Shown: positions 45,346 through 55,048 of the stretch, piece by piece
Numbering within the stretch: the first letter of the stretch is position 1
Layout of the letters: the number at the start of each line of letters is the position of its first letter
Source of the DNA: an uncultured Methylophilaceae bacterium
Lineage (GTDB): Bacteria > Pseudomonadota > Gammaproteobacteria > Burkholderiales > Methylophilaceae
Direction of reading: 5' to 3'
Assembly: GCA_903834185.1 (NCBI GenBank)
Contig: CAILHX010000056.1
Coordinates: 1-55,125, forward strand
Length of the DNA: 55,125 nt
Notes under the pieces: generated by a model
Database searches by the model: none
The model's input: only the letters and a program-made list of their open reading frames with translations
Told to the model about the DNA's origin: nothing
Made by a program: the position numbers and the translations under genes

Positions 45346-46221
45346 GTGAGCAACGCTCAAGCAACAAAACAAAAACTCATGTCCACCTTGGGCCTGCTTT
45401 TCACCGCAACGGTGTGGGGCATCATCTGGTATCCATACCGCCTGCTGGAGCAAGCCGGCATCTCCGGCGCTGCAGCCAGCGCCATGACCTATGCATTTGC
45501 GTTGTTGATAGGCTGCATGGTGTATGTGCGTGGCTGGCGCGATGCGCGCAAACTCCCGCTCGAGATGCTGCCGCTGGCTTTATCAGCCGGCTGGGCCAAT
45601 CTGGCCTATGTCATGGCGGTTATCGATGGCAGCGTGATGCGGGTACTGCTGTTGTTCTATCTGGCACCATTCTGGACACTGCTGCTGTCGCATTTTTTGC
45701 TGGATGAACGCCCCGGCAGGCGCGGAGTGGCAGTGATTGCACTGTCGCTGGCAGGCGCATTCGTCATGCTATGGCAACCGCATAACCCGCCCATCCCGCA
45801 AAATACGGCAGAATGGCTGGCGTTATCCGCAGGCATCAGTTTCGCGCTTACCAATGTGCTTACACGCCGCGCTGCACATCTGAGTATCGCCCACAAAAGC
45901 TTCAGCGTATGGATAGGCGTGGTGGTATCGGCGCTGCTTTACCTGCCGTTCGCCCATCACCATTTGCCGCTGATGGCGCTTATCACCGGACAGCAATGGC
46001 TGCTCATGGCCGGTTTAGGGGGGCTGCTTACCTTGGCTACGCTATCGGTGCAATATGGGCTTTCCAATACTCCGGCTGCGCGCGCCTCAGTGATCTTCCT
46101 GTTTGAGCTGGTGGTGGGGGCGATCTCTTCCTGGTATCTGGCCAGCGAAGCGATGGCGGTGCACGAATGGATAGGCGGGATGATGATCATTGCAGCGGCC
46201 CTATTCGCGCCTAGCGAATAA
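45346..46221 (+). CDS. DMT-superfamily permease (EamA domains)
   Basis: The 291-residue protein has ten hydrophobic helices in two EamA repeats (for example GLLFTATVWGIIWYPYRLLE at the N-terminus and the ARASVIFLFELVVGAISSWY helix near the end). It is an inner-membrane transporter, usually for amino acids or other metabolites; the substrate is unknown. I use a GTG start at 45346 with AAAGG 10 bp upstream; the first ATG is eleven codons later (45379) and lacks a ribosome binding site. It is divergent from dapC and convergent with the TPR/OGT gene, with 3 bp between stops. Confidence 0.85.
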   Translation: MSNAQATKQKLMSTLGLLFTATVWGIIWYPYRLLEQAGISGAAASAMTYAFALLIGCMVYVRGWRDARKLPLEMLPLALSAGWANLAYVMAVIDGSVMRVLLLFYLAPFWTLLLSHFLLDERPGRRGVAVIALSLAGAFVMLWQPHNPPIPQNTAEWLALSAGISFALTNVLTRRAAHLSIAHKSFSVWIGVVVSALLYLPFAHHHLPLMALITGQQWLLMAGLGGLLTLATLSVQYGLSNTPAARASVIFLFELVVGAISSWYLASEAMAVHEWIGGMMIIAAALFAPSE

Positions 46222-46224
46222 TGA

Positions 46225-48033
46225 TCAAGCTTTGCTAACCCGGCCTTGCCACATCTCCTGATAGGCAAGCTCCAGGTTATGCGTAAACCCTGGTGTATCG
46301 AACAAAGCCACGCGATCCCGGCTGTTTTCAAGTTGGCGCCTGATAGCCTGTAAATCGTCAGGGTGACGCGCCAGATAAAGTGCTTTCGCTTGATACTCTG
46401 CCAGATCGTGGGTCACCAATTCCGGTAGTCCTGCAGCTTGCAACAGACTGGTAGCGACTCTGGAAGCAAATGTATCGCCGCAGCAGGTCAGGACAGGCAA
46501 CCCCATCCATAGTGCATCGCTGGTCGTGGTATGCGCGTTGTAGGGCAGGGTATCAAGGAACAGGTCAGCCAGTTTTTGCCTGGCCAGATGCTCTGAGCCG
46601 GAAACGCGGGGAGCAAAGATGATACGTGCAGTATCTATGTCGCAAGCTTGTGCTGCTTTCAATAAGTTGGCTTTTGCCCAAGGGTTGCATTCCAGCAGCC
46701 AGAGCACGCTTTCGGCAGCTCCTTTTAAAATATTCATCCATATATCAAATACTTGCGGCGTTATCTTGAATGTCTGATTGAAGCAGAAAAACACCATTGC
46801 ATGCTCCGGCAAACCATAAGCCTTGCGTTTGAGGGGCTGTCCTACCGGGCGTTTTCTATCATTAGGCTGGTAGGTGTCCGGCAGATAAGCCAGCTGTTCT
46901 GAATAATGTGCTGTCTGCTCAGGCGGCGTGATGATACGGTCGGTCAGAACATAATCTATAAATGACGCACCCATGGTGCCGGGGAAGCCAAGCCAATTCA
47001 CCTGTATAGCCGCGGGGCGCAAGGCCAGTATGCCGCTACGGCTGGTCTGGGTGAACCCGGTCAGATCCACCAGAATATCTATGCCGTCCTCATGTATCTG
47101 TTCCGCAGCCTGATACTGGCTGATAGGCAGAATATCGTGAAAATGATCGAATGCCTGTTCCAGCCGCTTACGTTCAGCGCTGGCATCATCAGGCGCATAG
47201 CTATAAGCATGACTCTCGATGCAATCACGATCATGCAATTCGATGACTTCGGTAATGAGCGAAGCCAAAGGATGTCGCCTGAAATCGCCCGACAAATAGC
47301 CTATTTTTAGCTTTGGTCTGGTCTGGCGGTCATGCTGGTAATTCAGCCGCAGACCTTGTTCCATCATGCTTTTGTAGCGGTTAACCACCCAGTTCTCCGC
47401 ACACTGCCGCTGCTCGGCAGCGGTAGTACCGGGAAGCGCAAGAAATGCAAAAGGGGATATCTGTGCCTGAGGCTCTTGTGTGACCACACGCCGTATCTCG
47501 GCAATCTCAAGCTCTAAACCTTCCCAGTCGCAAATATGCTGACGCTGGTGCAGCAGGTGAGCCCTGGCATGATGCAAGCCGGGGTTGAGGCTTAGCGCTT
47601 GGCGGTAACAGGCGATGGCCTCATCCAGCTTACCCATCTCGCGCAATACATTACCCAGGTTGTTGTGGGTGTCGGCATCGCTCGGGGCCAGCTTCAGTGC
47701 TTCACGGTAACACGCCGCAGCTTGCACTGGCTTACCCATCTCACGCAAAGCGTTGCCCAGATTGAAATGCGCGGCCAATTGCGCATAATCAGCTTTGAGC
47801 GATTGCATGAAATAGCGCGCGGCATCGTCAAACCGCCCTTGCGCGCTAACGGCATTGCCCAGCTGCAGCAGTATCTGTGCATGGCCGGGTGCCAGCTTCA
47901 AAGCTTGCTCGAAACTGGCTTGGGCCTCCTTCGCCTGTCCGTCATCCAGCAGCAGGTTGCCCAGATCGTAATGCAGCTCAGGGTCGGCTGGCTGTTTCTG
48001 GATGCGTGCCTGTAGTTGCTTGATGTTGCTCAT
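46225..48033 (-). CDS. TPR protein with O-GlcNAc-transferase-like (GT41) domain
   Basis: The 602-residue protein starts with about four TPR repeats (residues 12-150; for example AHFNLGNALREMGKPVQAA). It continues with the GT41 catalytic region of OGT/SPINDLY type. Key family positions are kept: catalytic-site His in SGDFRRHPLASL, DLTGFTQTSRSGILALRPA, VNWLGFPGTMGASFIDYVL, UDP-phosphate-contact Lys in FCFNQTFKITPQVFDIW, and the nucleotide loop FLDTLPYNAHTTTSDALW. Eukaryotic OGT modifies Ser/Thr with GlcNAc, and plant SPY is an O-fucosyltransferase. Bacterial members often modify flagellin or adhesins, but the target here is unknown. It starts 9 bp after the mnmC stop, so they are cotranscribed. 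Confidence 0.87.
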   Translation of the reverse strand: MSNIKQLQARIQKQPADPELHYDLGNLLLDDGQAKEAQASFEQALKLAPGHAQILLQLGNAVSAQGRFDDAARYFMQSLKADYAQLAAHFNLGNALREMGKPVQAAACYREALKLAPSDADTHNNLGNVLREMGKLDEAIACYRQALSLNPGLHHARAHLLHQRQHICDWEGLELEIAEIRRVVTQEPQAQISPFAFLALPGTTAAEQRQCAENWVVNRYKSMMEQGLRLNYQHDRQTRPKLKIGYLSGDFRRHPLASLITEVIELHDRDCIESHAYSYAPDDASAERKRLEQAFDHFHDILPISQYQAAEQIHEDGIDILVDLTGFTQTSRSGILALRPAAIQVNWLGFPGTMGASFIDYVLTDRIITPPEQTAHYSEQLAYLPDTYQPNDRKRPVGQPLKRKAYGLPEHAMVFFCFNQTFKITPQVFDIWMNILKGAAESVLWLLECNPWAKANLLKAAQACDIDTARIIFAPRVSGSEHLARQKLADLFLDTLPYNAHTTTSDALWMGLPVLTCCGDTFASRVATSLLQAAGLPELVTHDLAEYQAKALYLARHPDDLQAIRRQLENSRDRVALFDTPGFTHNLELAYQEMWQGRVSKA

Positions 48034-48042
48034 ATGAAGATT

Positions 48043-49974
48043 TTAACTGAAGCGTGAACCGGTAAGCTTTTTCAAGCCCTGCGCCCGTAGCAAAAATCGA
48101 TTGGGGTCCAGCGCCCGCAGCAAACCATAATCAACGGGCATGATTTCGTGGTTGATGGCGGCGGCAATAATCTCGCCGCACAGCGGCGCGGTGACCATGC
48201 CTTTGGAACCGTGGCCTGTATTGACATACAAGCCTTCCAACCAGGGCAGGCCGGTTTGAGTTGCCAGATGAGCAGGGATAGCTTGCATCTTCCCGGCATC
48301 CAGCATCATGCCTGCAAGCGGCAAATAATCCGGCGTGCTGCATCGCAATGCGCTACGCCCGGCTAGCGCTGCAGCATCAGGCTGTAACTGCAGCGACATT
48401 TGCCTGAGCATCGCCAGATTGTACGCATGATCGGCATCGCGCACATCCAGGGCTGTATTATCCTTAGAAAACGTTGCCCCCAGGCTGTGCAGCCCATTGC
48501 GCGCAGGTGCCAGATAGCCTTCGGTGCAAACCACCGCGTTCAGTCTATTGCTGATAACACTGGCGGGCATCAAGGTGACCTGCCCACGTACGGGTTGCAG
48601 CGGTAAATGCGGCAGGAACTGCATGCAATCGTTGGCGGCTGCAACGACCACCACGGTAGCCTCCGCGATCAAGCCTGAAGCCCCGGATACCTGCCAACGA
48701 TCATTATCCTGTCGCAAATGCAAAGCCTGTGTTGCGGTGAGGGTGCGTATGTTCGGGTGCGCCGCCAGCGCAGCACACAAAGCCGGGGGGTGCAGCCATC
48801 CGCCTTGTGCAAAGTACATGCCGCCATCGGAAAGGGCGATACCGGCGATTGCAGATGCCTGTTCGGCGTTAACCTGCTGCACAAAAGGCAAGCCGCGCGC
48901 CAATATCTCCTGACAACGCTTGGCTTCGCGGGCATTGAACCCCAGTTGCAGCAGGCCGCATTGACTCCAGTCCTGTCCTTGCGGCAATAATTGCTTGAGC
49001 AGGCTGATGGTATAGAGGAAACCATAGGTCGCGATACGGCTTAACGCGATATCGTGGCCGGACAAGCGCGGGTAAAGCACGGCCTGCGGATTGCCGGAAG
49101 CTTCCGCTGCAAGATGGGCATGGCGTTCGATCAAGGTCACACCAAACCCGCGCTGGGCAATGCTGAAAGCTGTGGATGCGCCTGCGATACCGCCGCCGAT
49201 GACAATTGCGCTGCGCTCTGAAACCAAGGGGGCGGCAGCCGGGGGCGAGGCAGTCTTAGCAGAGTAGCGGCCTCGTAACATTTCGCGTTTGCTGGCAAAA
49301 CCTTTGATCTTTTCTACCTCGAACCGCGCTGCGATCAGGCCGCGCCTCACAGCCGCAGCGCTGGTAAAGGTGGCAAAAGTGGTAGTGGAATGCGACAGGC
49401 GTGCGATCTCGCCAAATAATCTGCCATCCCACATATCAGGGTTTCTGGCCGGGGCAAAGCCATCCAGGAACCAGGCATCTACCCGACCTGTCAGTTGCGG
49501 CAACATATCGCGTGCATCGCCTATCAACAGGGTCAATCTGATGTTTCCGAAACTCAGATGATTAAAACCGGGCATAAGGTTGCGGTACTGTTCCAGCAAC
49601 TTTTCAGCAAATGCCGCCAATTCCGGCCACAGTGCTAATGCTTGCGCCATATCCTGTAGCGACAGCGGAAACAGTTCAGTGCTTACAAAATGTAAACTAG
49701 CCGCATCCGGCGCGCATTCATTCCAGAGCCGCCATGCGCTAAGAAAGTTAAGACCGGTACCAAAACCGGTTTCGGCAATGGTGAAATGCGCTTGCTGCAA
49801 ATTACTGAAGCGCTGATGTAACTGATTTTGTTGTAAAAATACATAATGCGTTTCATCCAGACCTGAAGCCAGCGAAAAATACACATCACCAAACCGGCTG
49901 GAAAAGGGTAGCCCGTCCCGCCATTCCAGGTGAGGGCTTTGCAGGCATTGCTGATTAGTATTCGCTTCACTCAT
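48043..49974 (-). CDS. mnmC: Bifunctional tRNA mnm5s2U34 enzyme MnmC
   Basis: MnmC finishes 5-methylaminomethyl-2-thiouridine at wobble U34. The 643-residue protein has both halves. The N-terminal SAM-dependent methyltransferase (MnmC2/MnmD; AETGFGTGLNFLSAWRLW and AWFLDGFAPARNPDMW) ends near residue 240. The C-terminal FAD oxidoreductase (MnmC1) begins with AIVIGGGIAGASTAFSIAQR and has RLSGHD and NTGHGSKGMVTAP towards the end. No ribosome binding site stands out before the ATG. The order mnmC then OGT-like gene is probably an operon. It is divergent from the RND efflux genes. Confidence 0.95.
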   Translation of the reverse strand: MSEANTNQQCLQSPHLEWRDGLPFSSRFGDVYFSLASGLDETHYVFLQQNQLHQRFSNLQQAHFTIAETGFGTGLNFLSAWRLWNECAPDAASLHFVSTELFPLSLQDMAQALALWPELAAFAEKLLEQYRNLMPGFNHLSFGNIRLTLLIGDARDMLPQLTGRVDAWFLDGFAPARNPDMWDGRLFGEIARLSHSTTTFATFTSAAAVRRGLIAARFEVEKIKGFASKREMLRGRYSAKTASPPAAAPLVSERSAIVIGGGIAGASTAFSIAQRGFGVTLIERHAHLAAEASGNPQAVLYPRLSGHDIALSRIATYGFLYTISLLKQLLPQGQDWSQCGLLQLGFNAREAKRCQEILARGLPFVQQVNAEQASAIAGIALSDGGMYFAQGGWLHPPALCAALAAHPNIRTLTATQALHLRQDNDRWQVSGASGLIAEATVVVVAAANDCMQFLPHLPLQPVRGQVTLMPASVISNRLNAVVCTEGYLAPARNGLHSLGATFSKDNTALDVRDADHAYNLAMLRQMSLQLQPDAAALAGRSALRCSTPDYLPLAGMMLDAGKMQAIPAHLATQTGLPWLEGLYVNTGHGSKGMVTAPLCGEIIAAAINHEIMPVDYGLLRALDPNRFLLRAQGLKKLTGSRFS

Positions 49975-50079
49975 CAGTCTATTTTCGCACGAGAGAGGGA
50001 GCGGGATAATTTCACGTGAGATGGCAGGCGCTTTGTATGCAGTTGTTGGTACAATAAAGGTAAATATTAAAAGCTGTAT

Positions 50080-51525
50080 ATGCTATCGCTCATGCTCAAT
50101 AAAATCCCGCCACCTAAAATTTATTTGTCATTGACCGCATTGGCTATCAGCCTATGTTTCCTTCAGCCCGAATTGTTACATACGGCGCAAGCCGCAGACG
50201 ATGAGCAACACGCCATCACAGTCACTTCCATCACAGCGCAGGCATCCTCAGTGCAAAAACAACTGGCATTTTCGGGTCCGGTGGTCGCGCGCGAGGAGGT
50301 AATGGTGTTTGCCAACATCCCTCAGGGGCGTATTCAGCAGGTGATGGTGGAAGAAAATCAGAAAGTCAGTGCCGGAGATTTACTGGCAACGGTAGATACC
50401 ACCTTGCTGCAGAACCAGAAGACCCAGCAGCAGGCCATGCGCCAAAAGGCTGTCGCCGCTGTGGCGCAGCAGCAGACTGTGCTGGAAGAAACGCAAGCGC
50501 AGCTGGAACAAGCGCAATCCGATAGCAAACTGGCCCCGTTGCCAGAACCCACTGCCGAGCAAAGAGCGAGTGCTGCGCGCATTGCGGAGATTCACGTCAA
50601 AGCTGCGCAAAGCGGGCTGACCATGGCTCAGGCCGAACTGGCACAGGCAAACGCATCATTACTGGAAACCGGCCTGAATCAGATCGAAAAGTTGCAATTG
50701 CAAGCGGTGAAACAACGTGCGGAGGCAACGGTCACCCAGCAGCAGGCAGGGTTGGAAGAAGCACAAGCGCAGCTGGCGCTGGCGCAGTCTGAAAAAAACA
50801 GCGTCGCCACCGACCCGCGCGCGACTACTCAGCGCATCGCTGAAATCCATGTCAGGGCAGCACAGCAGGCCGTGAATATGGCGCAGGCAGATCTGGCGCT
50901 GGTAGATGCGCAGATTGCTGAGACCGACCTGCGCATCAGGGAAGCCGCGGTGTATGCGCCCGTTGCCGGGACTGTGATCACCCGCAAGGCCTATCGAGGC
51001 CTGGTGCTGGGGCAGGGCACAGACCCTTTGTTCGTGATGCTGCGTGACGATGTGCTGGAAATAGAGCTGGAAGTCTCCAGCGCAGATGCTGCCAAGCTCA
51101 AGTTTGGCATGCCGGTGGAAATACAGATACTGGGCGATAGCGCGCTTTACTCCGGCAAGGTGCGCCGTACTGCAGGGCAGATAGACCGCCAGTCACAGGT
51201 GGCAAAGGTACGCGTGAGTTTCGACAAGCGCCCGGCATTGATTCCTGGCCAGTTCGCCCGCGTGACGTTGTCGTTACCCGCGAAAAAGGGCATTTACCTG
51301 CCGGATACTGCGATCCGTTTTGAAGGTGCATCGGCATCGGTGTTTACCGTGGCGAACGGCAAGGCGGTCAGGGTACCGATCAAGATCGGCGAACGAGCTA
51401 ACGGTGTGGTTGAGGTATTACAGGGCGTGACCCCCGGCATGCTGATCATCAGCGGTGCCGTCGCCTTTTTGCATCAAGGTGACGCGGTTCATCTTGCGCC
51501 ATCCAGCACGCAAGGCAGGCAATGA
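50080..51525 (+). CDS. RND efflux periplasmic adaptor (HlyD/AcrA family)
   Basis: The 481-residue protein has a signal peptide (about 1-39, ending AQAA) without a clear lipobox. The first half of the lipoyl-like domain follows (about 62-105), then a very long coiled-coil hairpin (about 110-285). The second lipoyl half is EAAVYAPVAGTVITRKAY, and beta-barrel and membrane-proximal domains complete it. It is longer than AcrA because the hairpin contains an internal repeat: residues 130-188 resemble 220-273 (QQQ-LEE-QAQL-AQS, then RIAEIHV-AAQ). The adaptor joins the RND pump to an outer-membrane TolC-like channel, which is not in this window. Its stop overlaps the pump ATG (ATGA). Confidence 0.9.
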   Translation: MLSLMLNKIPPPKIYLSLTALAISLCFLQPELLHTAQAADDEQHAITVTSITAQASSVQKQLAFSGPVVAREEVMVFANIPQGRIQQVMVEENQKVSAGDLLATVDTTLLQNQKTQQQAMRQKAVAAVAQQQTVLEETQAQLEQAQSDSKLAPLPEPTAEQRASAARIAEIHVKAAQSGLTMAQAELAQANASLLETGLNQIEKLQLQAVKQRAEATVTQQQAGLEEAQAQLALAQSEKNSVATDPRATTQRIAEIHVRAAQQAVNMAQADLALVDAQIAETDLRIREAAVYAPVAGTVITRKAYRGLVLGQGTDPLFVMLRDDVLEIELEVSSADAAKLKFGMPVEIQILGDSALYSGKVRRTAGQIDRQSQVAKVRVSFDKRPALIPGQFARVTLSLPAKKGIYLPDTAIRFEGASASVFTVANGKAVRVPIKIGERANGVVEVLQGVTPGMLIISGAVAFLHQGDAVHLAPSSTQGRQ

Positions 51526-54500
51526 GCGCTAAGGGTGGTTTACGCATCTCATCGTGGGCGATACAACACCCGCTGGTACCGTTTATTATCTTTGTCGGGT
51601 TGCTGCTGGGCGGTATCTCTGCGTATTCAAAACTTCCCGTTAACAATCTGCCTAATGTAGACATTCCCATCGTCAATATCACCATCGCGCTACCGGGCGC
51701 TGCGCCCAGCGAGATCGAGTCGCAGATCACCAGCCGCGTTGAATCAGCAGTAGCGGGCGTAGGCAGCATCAAGCATATTTATTCGACAGTGACCGACGGC
51801 GTATCCAATACCCAGATCGAGTTTCAGCTCGGAGTGGATATCAATCAGATGCTGTCTACGGTACGCAACCAGATGATAGAGGTGCGTCCGCTACTACCCA
51901 ATAATATCGAGGAACCACAGATCCAGCGTCTGGATATCGATGCGGTACCGGTGCTGACATTCAGCGTGCAGGGTTCTCACCAGTCGCTGGAACAGATGTC
52001 GTGGTTCATCGACGACCAGGTGATGCGTTCATTGCTGGCGATCAAGGGCGTGGCGAAAGTGCAGCGTCAGGGCGGGTTGGAGCGCGAGATACGCATAGAG
52101 CTTGATCCCACGCGCCTGCAAGCCTATGGCGTTACGGCGGAAGCGATCAACCAGCAATTACGCCAGACCGTGGCTAACGGCCCCGCCGGTCGCATTGATA
52201 ACGGCAAACAGGAAACCCTGATACGCGCCATCGGCGAGCCGCGCGACGTTGAAACGCTGTCCAATATGTCATTGGTGCTGCCGGGAAATCGTTCGGCTTT
52301 GCTGAAGGATCTTGGTGTAGTCACCGATAGCACGACCGAAGCCCGCCAGCTGGCCTGGCTGGATCGCCAGCCGGTGGTGGCATTTGCCATCTATCGCGCC
52401 AAATCAGCCAGTGAAGTGAGTGTGGAACGCAGCGTCAATGCCGCGCTGGACAAGCTCAAAGCAACGAATCCCGATATTCAGTTCACACAGATACAATCGC
52501 TGGTGGAATTCACCAAAGCCAGTTATCACTCGGCGTTGTGGTCATTCATGGAAGGCGCGTTGCTGGCTGCCGCGGTGGTATTCCTGTTCCTGCGCAACTG
52601 GCGTGCGACGTGGATCACGGCGCTGGAGATTCCGCTTTCCGTCATCCCCACCTTCTTTGTCATGCAATGGCTGGGCTTTTCCCTGAATATGGTGAGCTTG
52701 CTGGCACTTTCCCTGGTATCCGGCATTCTGGTGGACGACGCGATTGTGGAGATTGAAAACATCATGCGTCACCTGAAAATGGGCAAGACGCCTTATCAGG
52801 CCGCCATGGACGCGGGAGACGAAATCGGTCTGGCCGTATTGGCAACCACGCTGGTGATCGTCGCGGTATTCGTGCCGGTGAGTTTCATGCCGGGGGTAGT
52901 AGGGCAGTATTTTATCCAGTTCGGTCTTACCGTAGCCGTTGCCACATTGTTCTCGCTGCTGGTGGCGACCTTGATTACACCGGTATTGGCAGCTTATTTT
53001 CTCAAACCCAATGGCCACCACCAGACTGAACCTCTACCTTTCTGGATAGGTTCATACCGCAGATTACTGGAACGCGCGCTACGACACCGCATTATCACGC
53101 TGATGGTGGCTGTGCTCATCCTGCTGGCTTCTTTCGGCATTATCCGCTGGCTGCCTACCGGCTTCATGCCGGCAGAGGACAAGTCGCAGGCCATGCTGCA
53201 AGTGGAGCTCCCGCCGGGCTCACGCCTGACCGATACCGATCTGGTAGTAAGAGCCCTGTCGGATAAATTGCAACAACGCCCTGAGGTCAAATATGTGTAT
53301 GCGCTGGTAGGCGGCGCGGACAGCGACACCAATATAGAAGGGGACATTCGCCAGGCCACGCTCAGCATACAACTGGTGCCGCCCAGTCAGCGCAGTCAGG
53401 ATATCAAGGCATTTCAGCACAGCATGCTGGACTCGCTATCGGAAGTGCCCAATGCCCGTACCAGCTTCCTCAACGAGAAAGGCAGCAAGGAGGTCACCTT
53501 TTTGCTTGCGGGTGATGACCCGGCACTCCTGCAAAGCACTGCGGCGCAGCTGGAAAGTGAAATGCGTACATTACCGCAGTTAACCGATGTATCGTCTACC
53601 GTTCCATTACCACGCACCGAGATCGTCATCACGCCGCGTAGCGAAGAGGCTGCCAGGCTGGGTGTGAGTACCGCAGTCATCGCCAATACCATCCGCATCG
53701 CCACGCTGGGTGATCTGAATACCAATCTGGCGCGCTTCAACTCCGGCGGCAGGCAGACGCCTATCCGCGTGCTGCTGGATGCCAGCGCCAAGACTGACGC
53801 GGCAGTGATCGGCAGCCTGTTCGTACCCAATAGCGACGGCGGTATGGTACCGCTCTCGGCAGTTGCCGATGTGACGCTGGGAGCCGGACCAACCAAGATA
53901 GAACGTTACGACAGACAGCGCCAGATCGCGCTGGAAGCCAATCTTAACGGCGCATCGCTAGGTCAGGCATTGGATGCCATAGAAAAATTGTCGACGCTGA
54001 AAAATCTGCCGCATGGCGTAAAGCGCTTTGATACAGGCGAGGCCGAACTGCTGGATGAGATGTTCGCCTCCTTCACCAGCGCCATGATCGCAGGCCTGGT
54101 GATCGTGCTGGGGGTATTGATATTGCTGTTCCGTACCGTGCTGCAACCTTTCACCATCATGACGGCGCTGCCGCTGTCGGTAGGCGGCGCGCTGCTGGCG
54201 TTGCTGCTGACACATTCATCGTTATCGCTACCAGCCATGATAGGTTCGCTGATGCTGATGGGCATCGTCGGCAAGAACGGCATCCTGCTGGTGGACTTCA
54301 TCATCGAGGAACGCAGGAATAGCGGGAAATCACGCGTTGCTGCCATTGTTGAAGCCTGCCAGCAACGCGCGCAGCCGATATTGATGACCACTCTGGCCAT
54401 GATAGCGGGCATGATGCCTGTCATCCTTGGTCTGGGAGCCGGCACTGCATTCCGTGCGCCGATGGCGATCGCCGTGATCGGCGGGCTGGTAACCTCAACC

Positions 54501-54599
54501 GCGTTGAGCCTGCTGTTCGTACCGGTGGTTTATACCTTCGTTGATGACTTTGAGACCTGGGTGACACCCAAACTACGGAAGCTGACTACACTGAAATAA
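51522..54599 (+). CDS. RND efflux transporter permease (AcrB/HAE1-like)
   Basis: The 1025-residue inner-membrane pump has the RND topology: one helix (about 15-33), a large periplasmic loop, a helix bundle, a second loop and another bundle. Proton-relay Asp residues are in SGILVDDAIVEIENIMRHLK (TM4), and the matching Lys lies in SLMLMGIVGKNGILLVDF (TM10). The periplasmic start LPVNNLPNVDIPIVNITIA is typical of multidrug/HAE-type pumps rather than heavy-metal pumps with Met-rich or DFG motifs. Export of drugs, solvents or metabolites is inferred; specificity is unknown. The ATG overlaps the adaptor stop. The 3' end overlaps the convergent membrane-protein gene by 14 bp. Confidence 0.93.
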   Translation: MSAKGGLRISSWAIQHPLVPFIIFVGLLLGGISAYSKLPVNNLPNVDIPIVNITIALPGAAPSEIESQITSRVESAVAGVGSIKHIYSTVTDGVSNTQIEFQLGVDINQMLSTVRNQMIEVRPLLPNNIEEPQIQRLDIDAVPVLTFSVQGSHQSLEQMSWFIDDQVMRSLLAIKGVAKVQRQGGLEREIRIELDPTRLQAYGVTAEAINQQLRQTVANGPAGRIDNGKQETLIRAIGEPRDVETLSNMSLVLPGNRSALLKDLGVVTDSTTEARQLAWLDRQPVVAFAIYRAKSASEVSVERSVNAALDKLKATNPDIQFTQIQSLVEFTKASYHSALWSFMEGALLAAAVVFLFLRNWRATWITALEIPLSVIPTFFVMQWLGFSLNMVSLLALSLVSGILVDDAIVEIENIMRHLKMGKTPYQAAMDAGDEIGLAVLATTLVIVAVFVPVSFMPGVVGQYFIQFGLTVAVATLFSLLVATLITPVLAAYFLKPNGHHQTEPLPFWIGSYRRLLERALRHRIITLMVAVLILLASFGIIRWLPTGFMPAEDKSQAMLQVELPPGSRLTDTDLVVRALSDKLQQRPEVKYVYALVGGADSDTNIEGDIRQATLSIQLVPPSQRSQDIKAFQHSMLDSLSEVPNARTSFLNEKGSKEVTFLLAGDDPALLQSTAAQLESEMRTLPQLTDVSSTVPLPRTEIVITPRSEEAARLGVSTAVIANTIRIATLGDLNTNLARFNSGGRQTPIRVLLDASAKTDAAVIGSLFVPNSDGGMVPLSAVADVTLGAGPTKIERYDRQRQIALEANLNGASLGQALDAIEKLSTLKNLPHGVKRFDTGEAELLDEMFASFTSAMIAGLVIVLGVLILLFRTVLQPFTIMTALPLSVGGALLALLLTHSSLSLPAMIGSLMLMGIVGKNGILLVDFIIEERRNSGKSRVAAIVEACQQRAQPILMTTLAMIAGMMPVILGLGAGTAFRAPMAIAVIGGLVTSTALSLLFVPVVYTFVDDFETWVTPKLRKLTTLK

Positions 54600-55008
54600 C
54601 GTGTCCGCCATTACCGGGGAATATGCCGCCCGGGAACATCGGGTAGCCTGAAGACCCGCCCGGTATCATCAATTCCACAATAAAGCTGAAAATACTGACG
54701 AATATGCTGAGGAAGAATGCCGTCCAGAAACTGCTGACGTCAAAACCACTTACCAGATAGGCAACGAACTGCACCATAAGCGCGTTGATCACCAGCAGGA
54801 AGAAACCCAGTGTGAGCAGCGTCAGGGGTAAGGTCAGAAAAATGAGTGCAGGCCGCACATAACCATTGACCAGACCCAATAACAGCGCGGAAATAACCAG
54901 TGCGCCAAAGCTGGAAAAGGACACGCCTTTGAAAACATGGCTGGCGACCCACAAGCAGAAGCTCATGGTTGCCCAGTGGAGAAGAAATTGGGTAATGTGG
55001 GGTGTCAT
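54586..55008 (-). CDS. Phage-holin-4-superfamily-type four-helix membrane protein
   Basis: The 140-residue protein (ATG 55008) has four hydrophobic segments and the family motif LVNGYVRPALIFLTLPLTLL, shared by small inner-membrane proteins often labelled phage holin family 4 (DUF360/YvlD-like). These are ordinary chromosomal genes, not phage lysis genes, and their function is unknown. The tail is Gly/Pro-rich (PGGSSGYPMFPGGIFPGNGG). The frame is open further upstream but would run into tRNA-Asp, so the internal ATG is chosen. The ribosome binding site is poor. It ends inside the RND gene's 3' end. Confidence 0.8.
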   Translation of the reverse strand: MTPHITQFLLHWATMSFCLWVASHVFKGVSFSSFGALVISALLLGLVNGYVRPALIFLTLPLTLLTLGFFLLVINALMVQFVAYLVSGFDVSSFWTAFFLSIFVSIFSFIVELMIPGGSSGYPMFPGGIFPGNGGHVISV

Positions 55009-55048
55009 GGCAGGCAGGATACCAGATTTCCTGAAGCTGACGATAATA

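Noticed and set aside
50012-50019. TCACGTGA palindrome upstream of the RND genes as an operator
   Set aside because: A single 8-bp palindrome is expected by chance in a window of this size, and no TetR or other regulator gene is adjacent.
54586-55008. Phage holin, hence prophage remnant
   Set aside because: The family name is historical; no other phage gene is near and the protein type is widespread on chromosomes.
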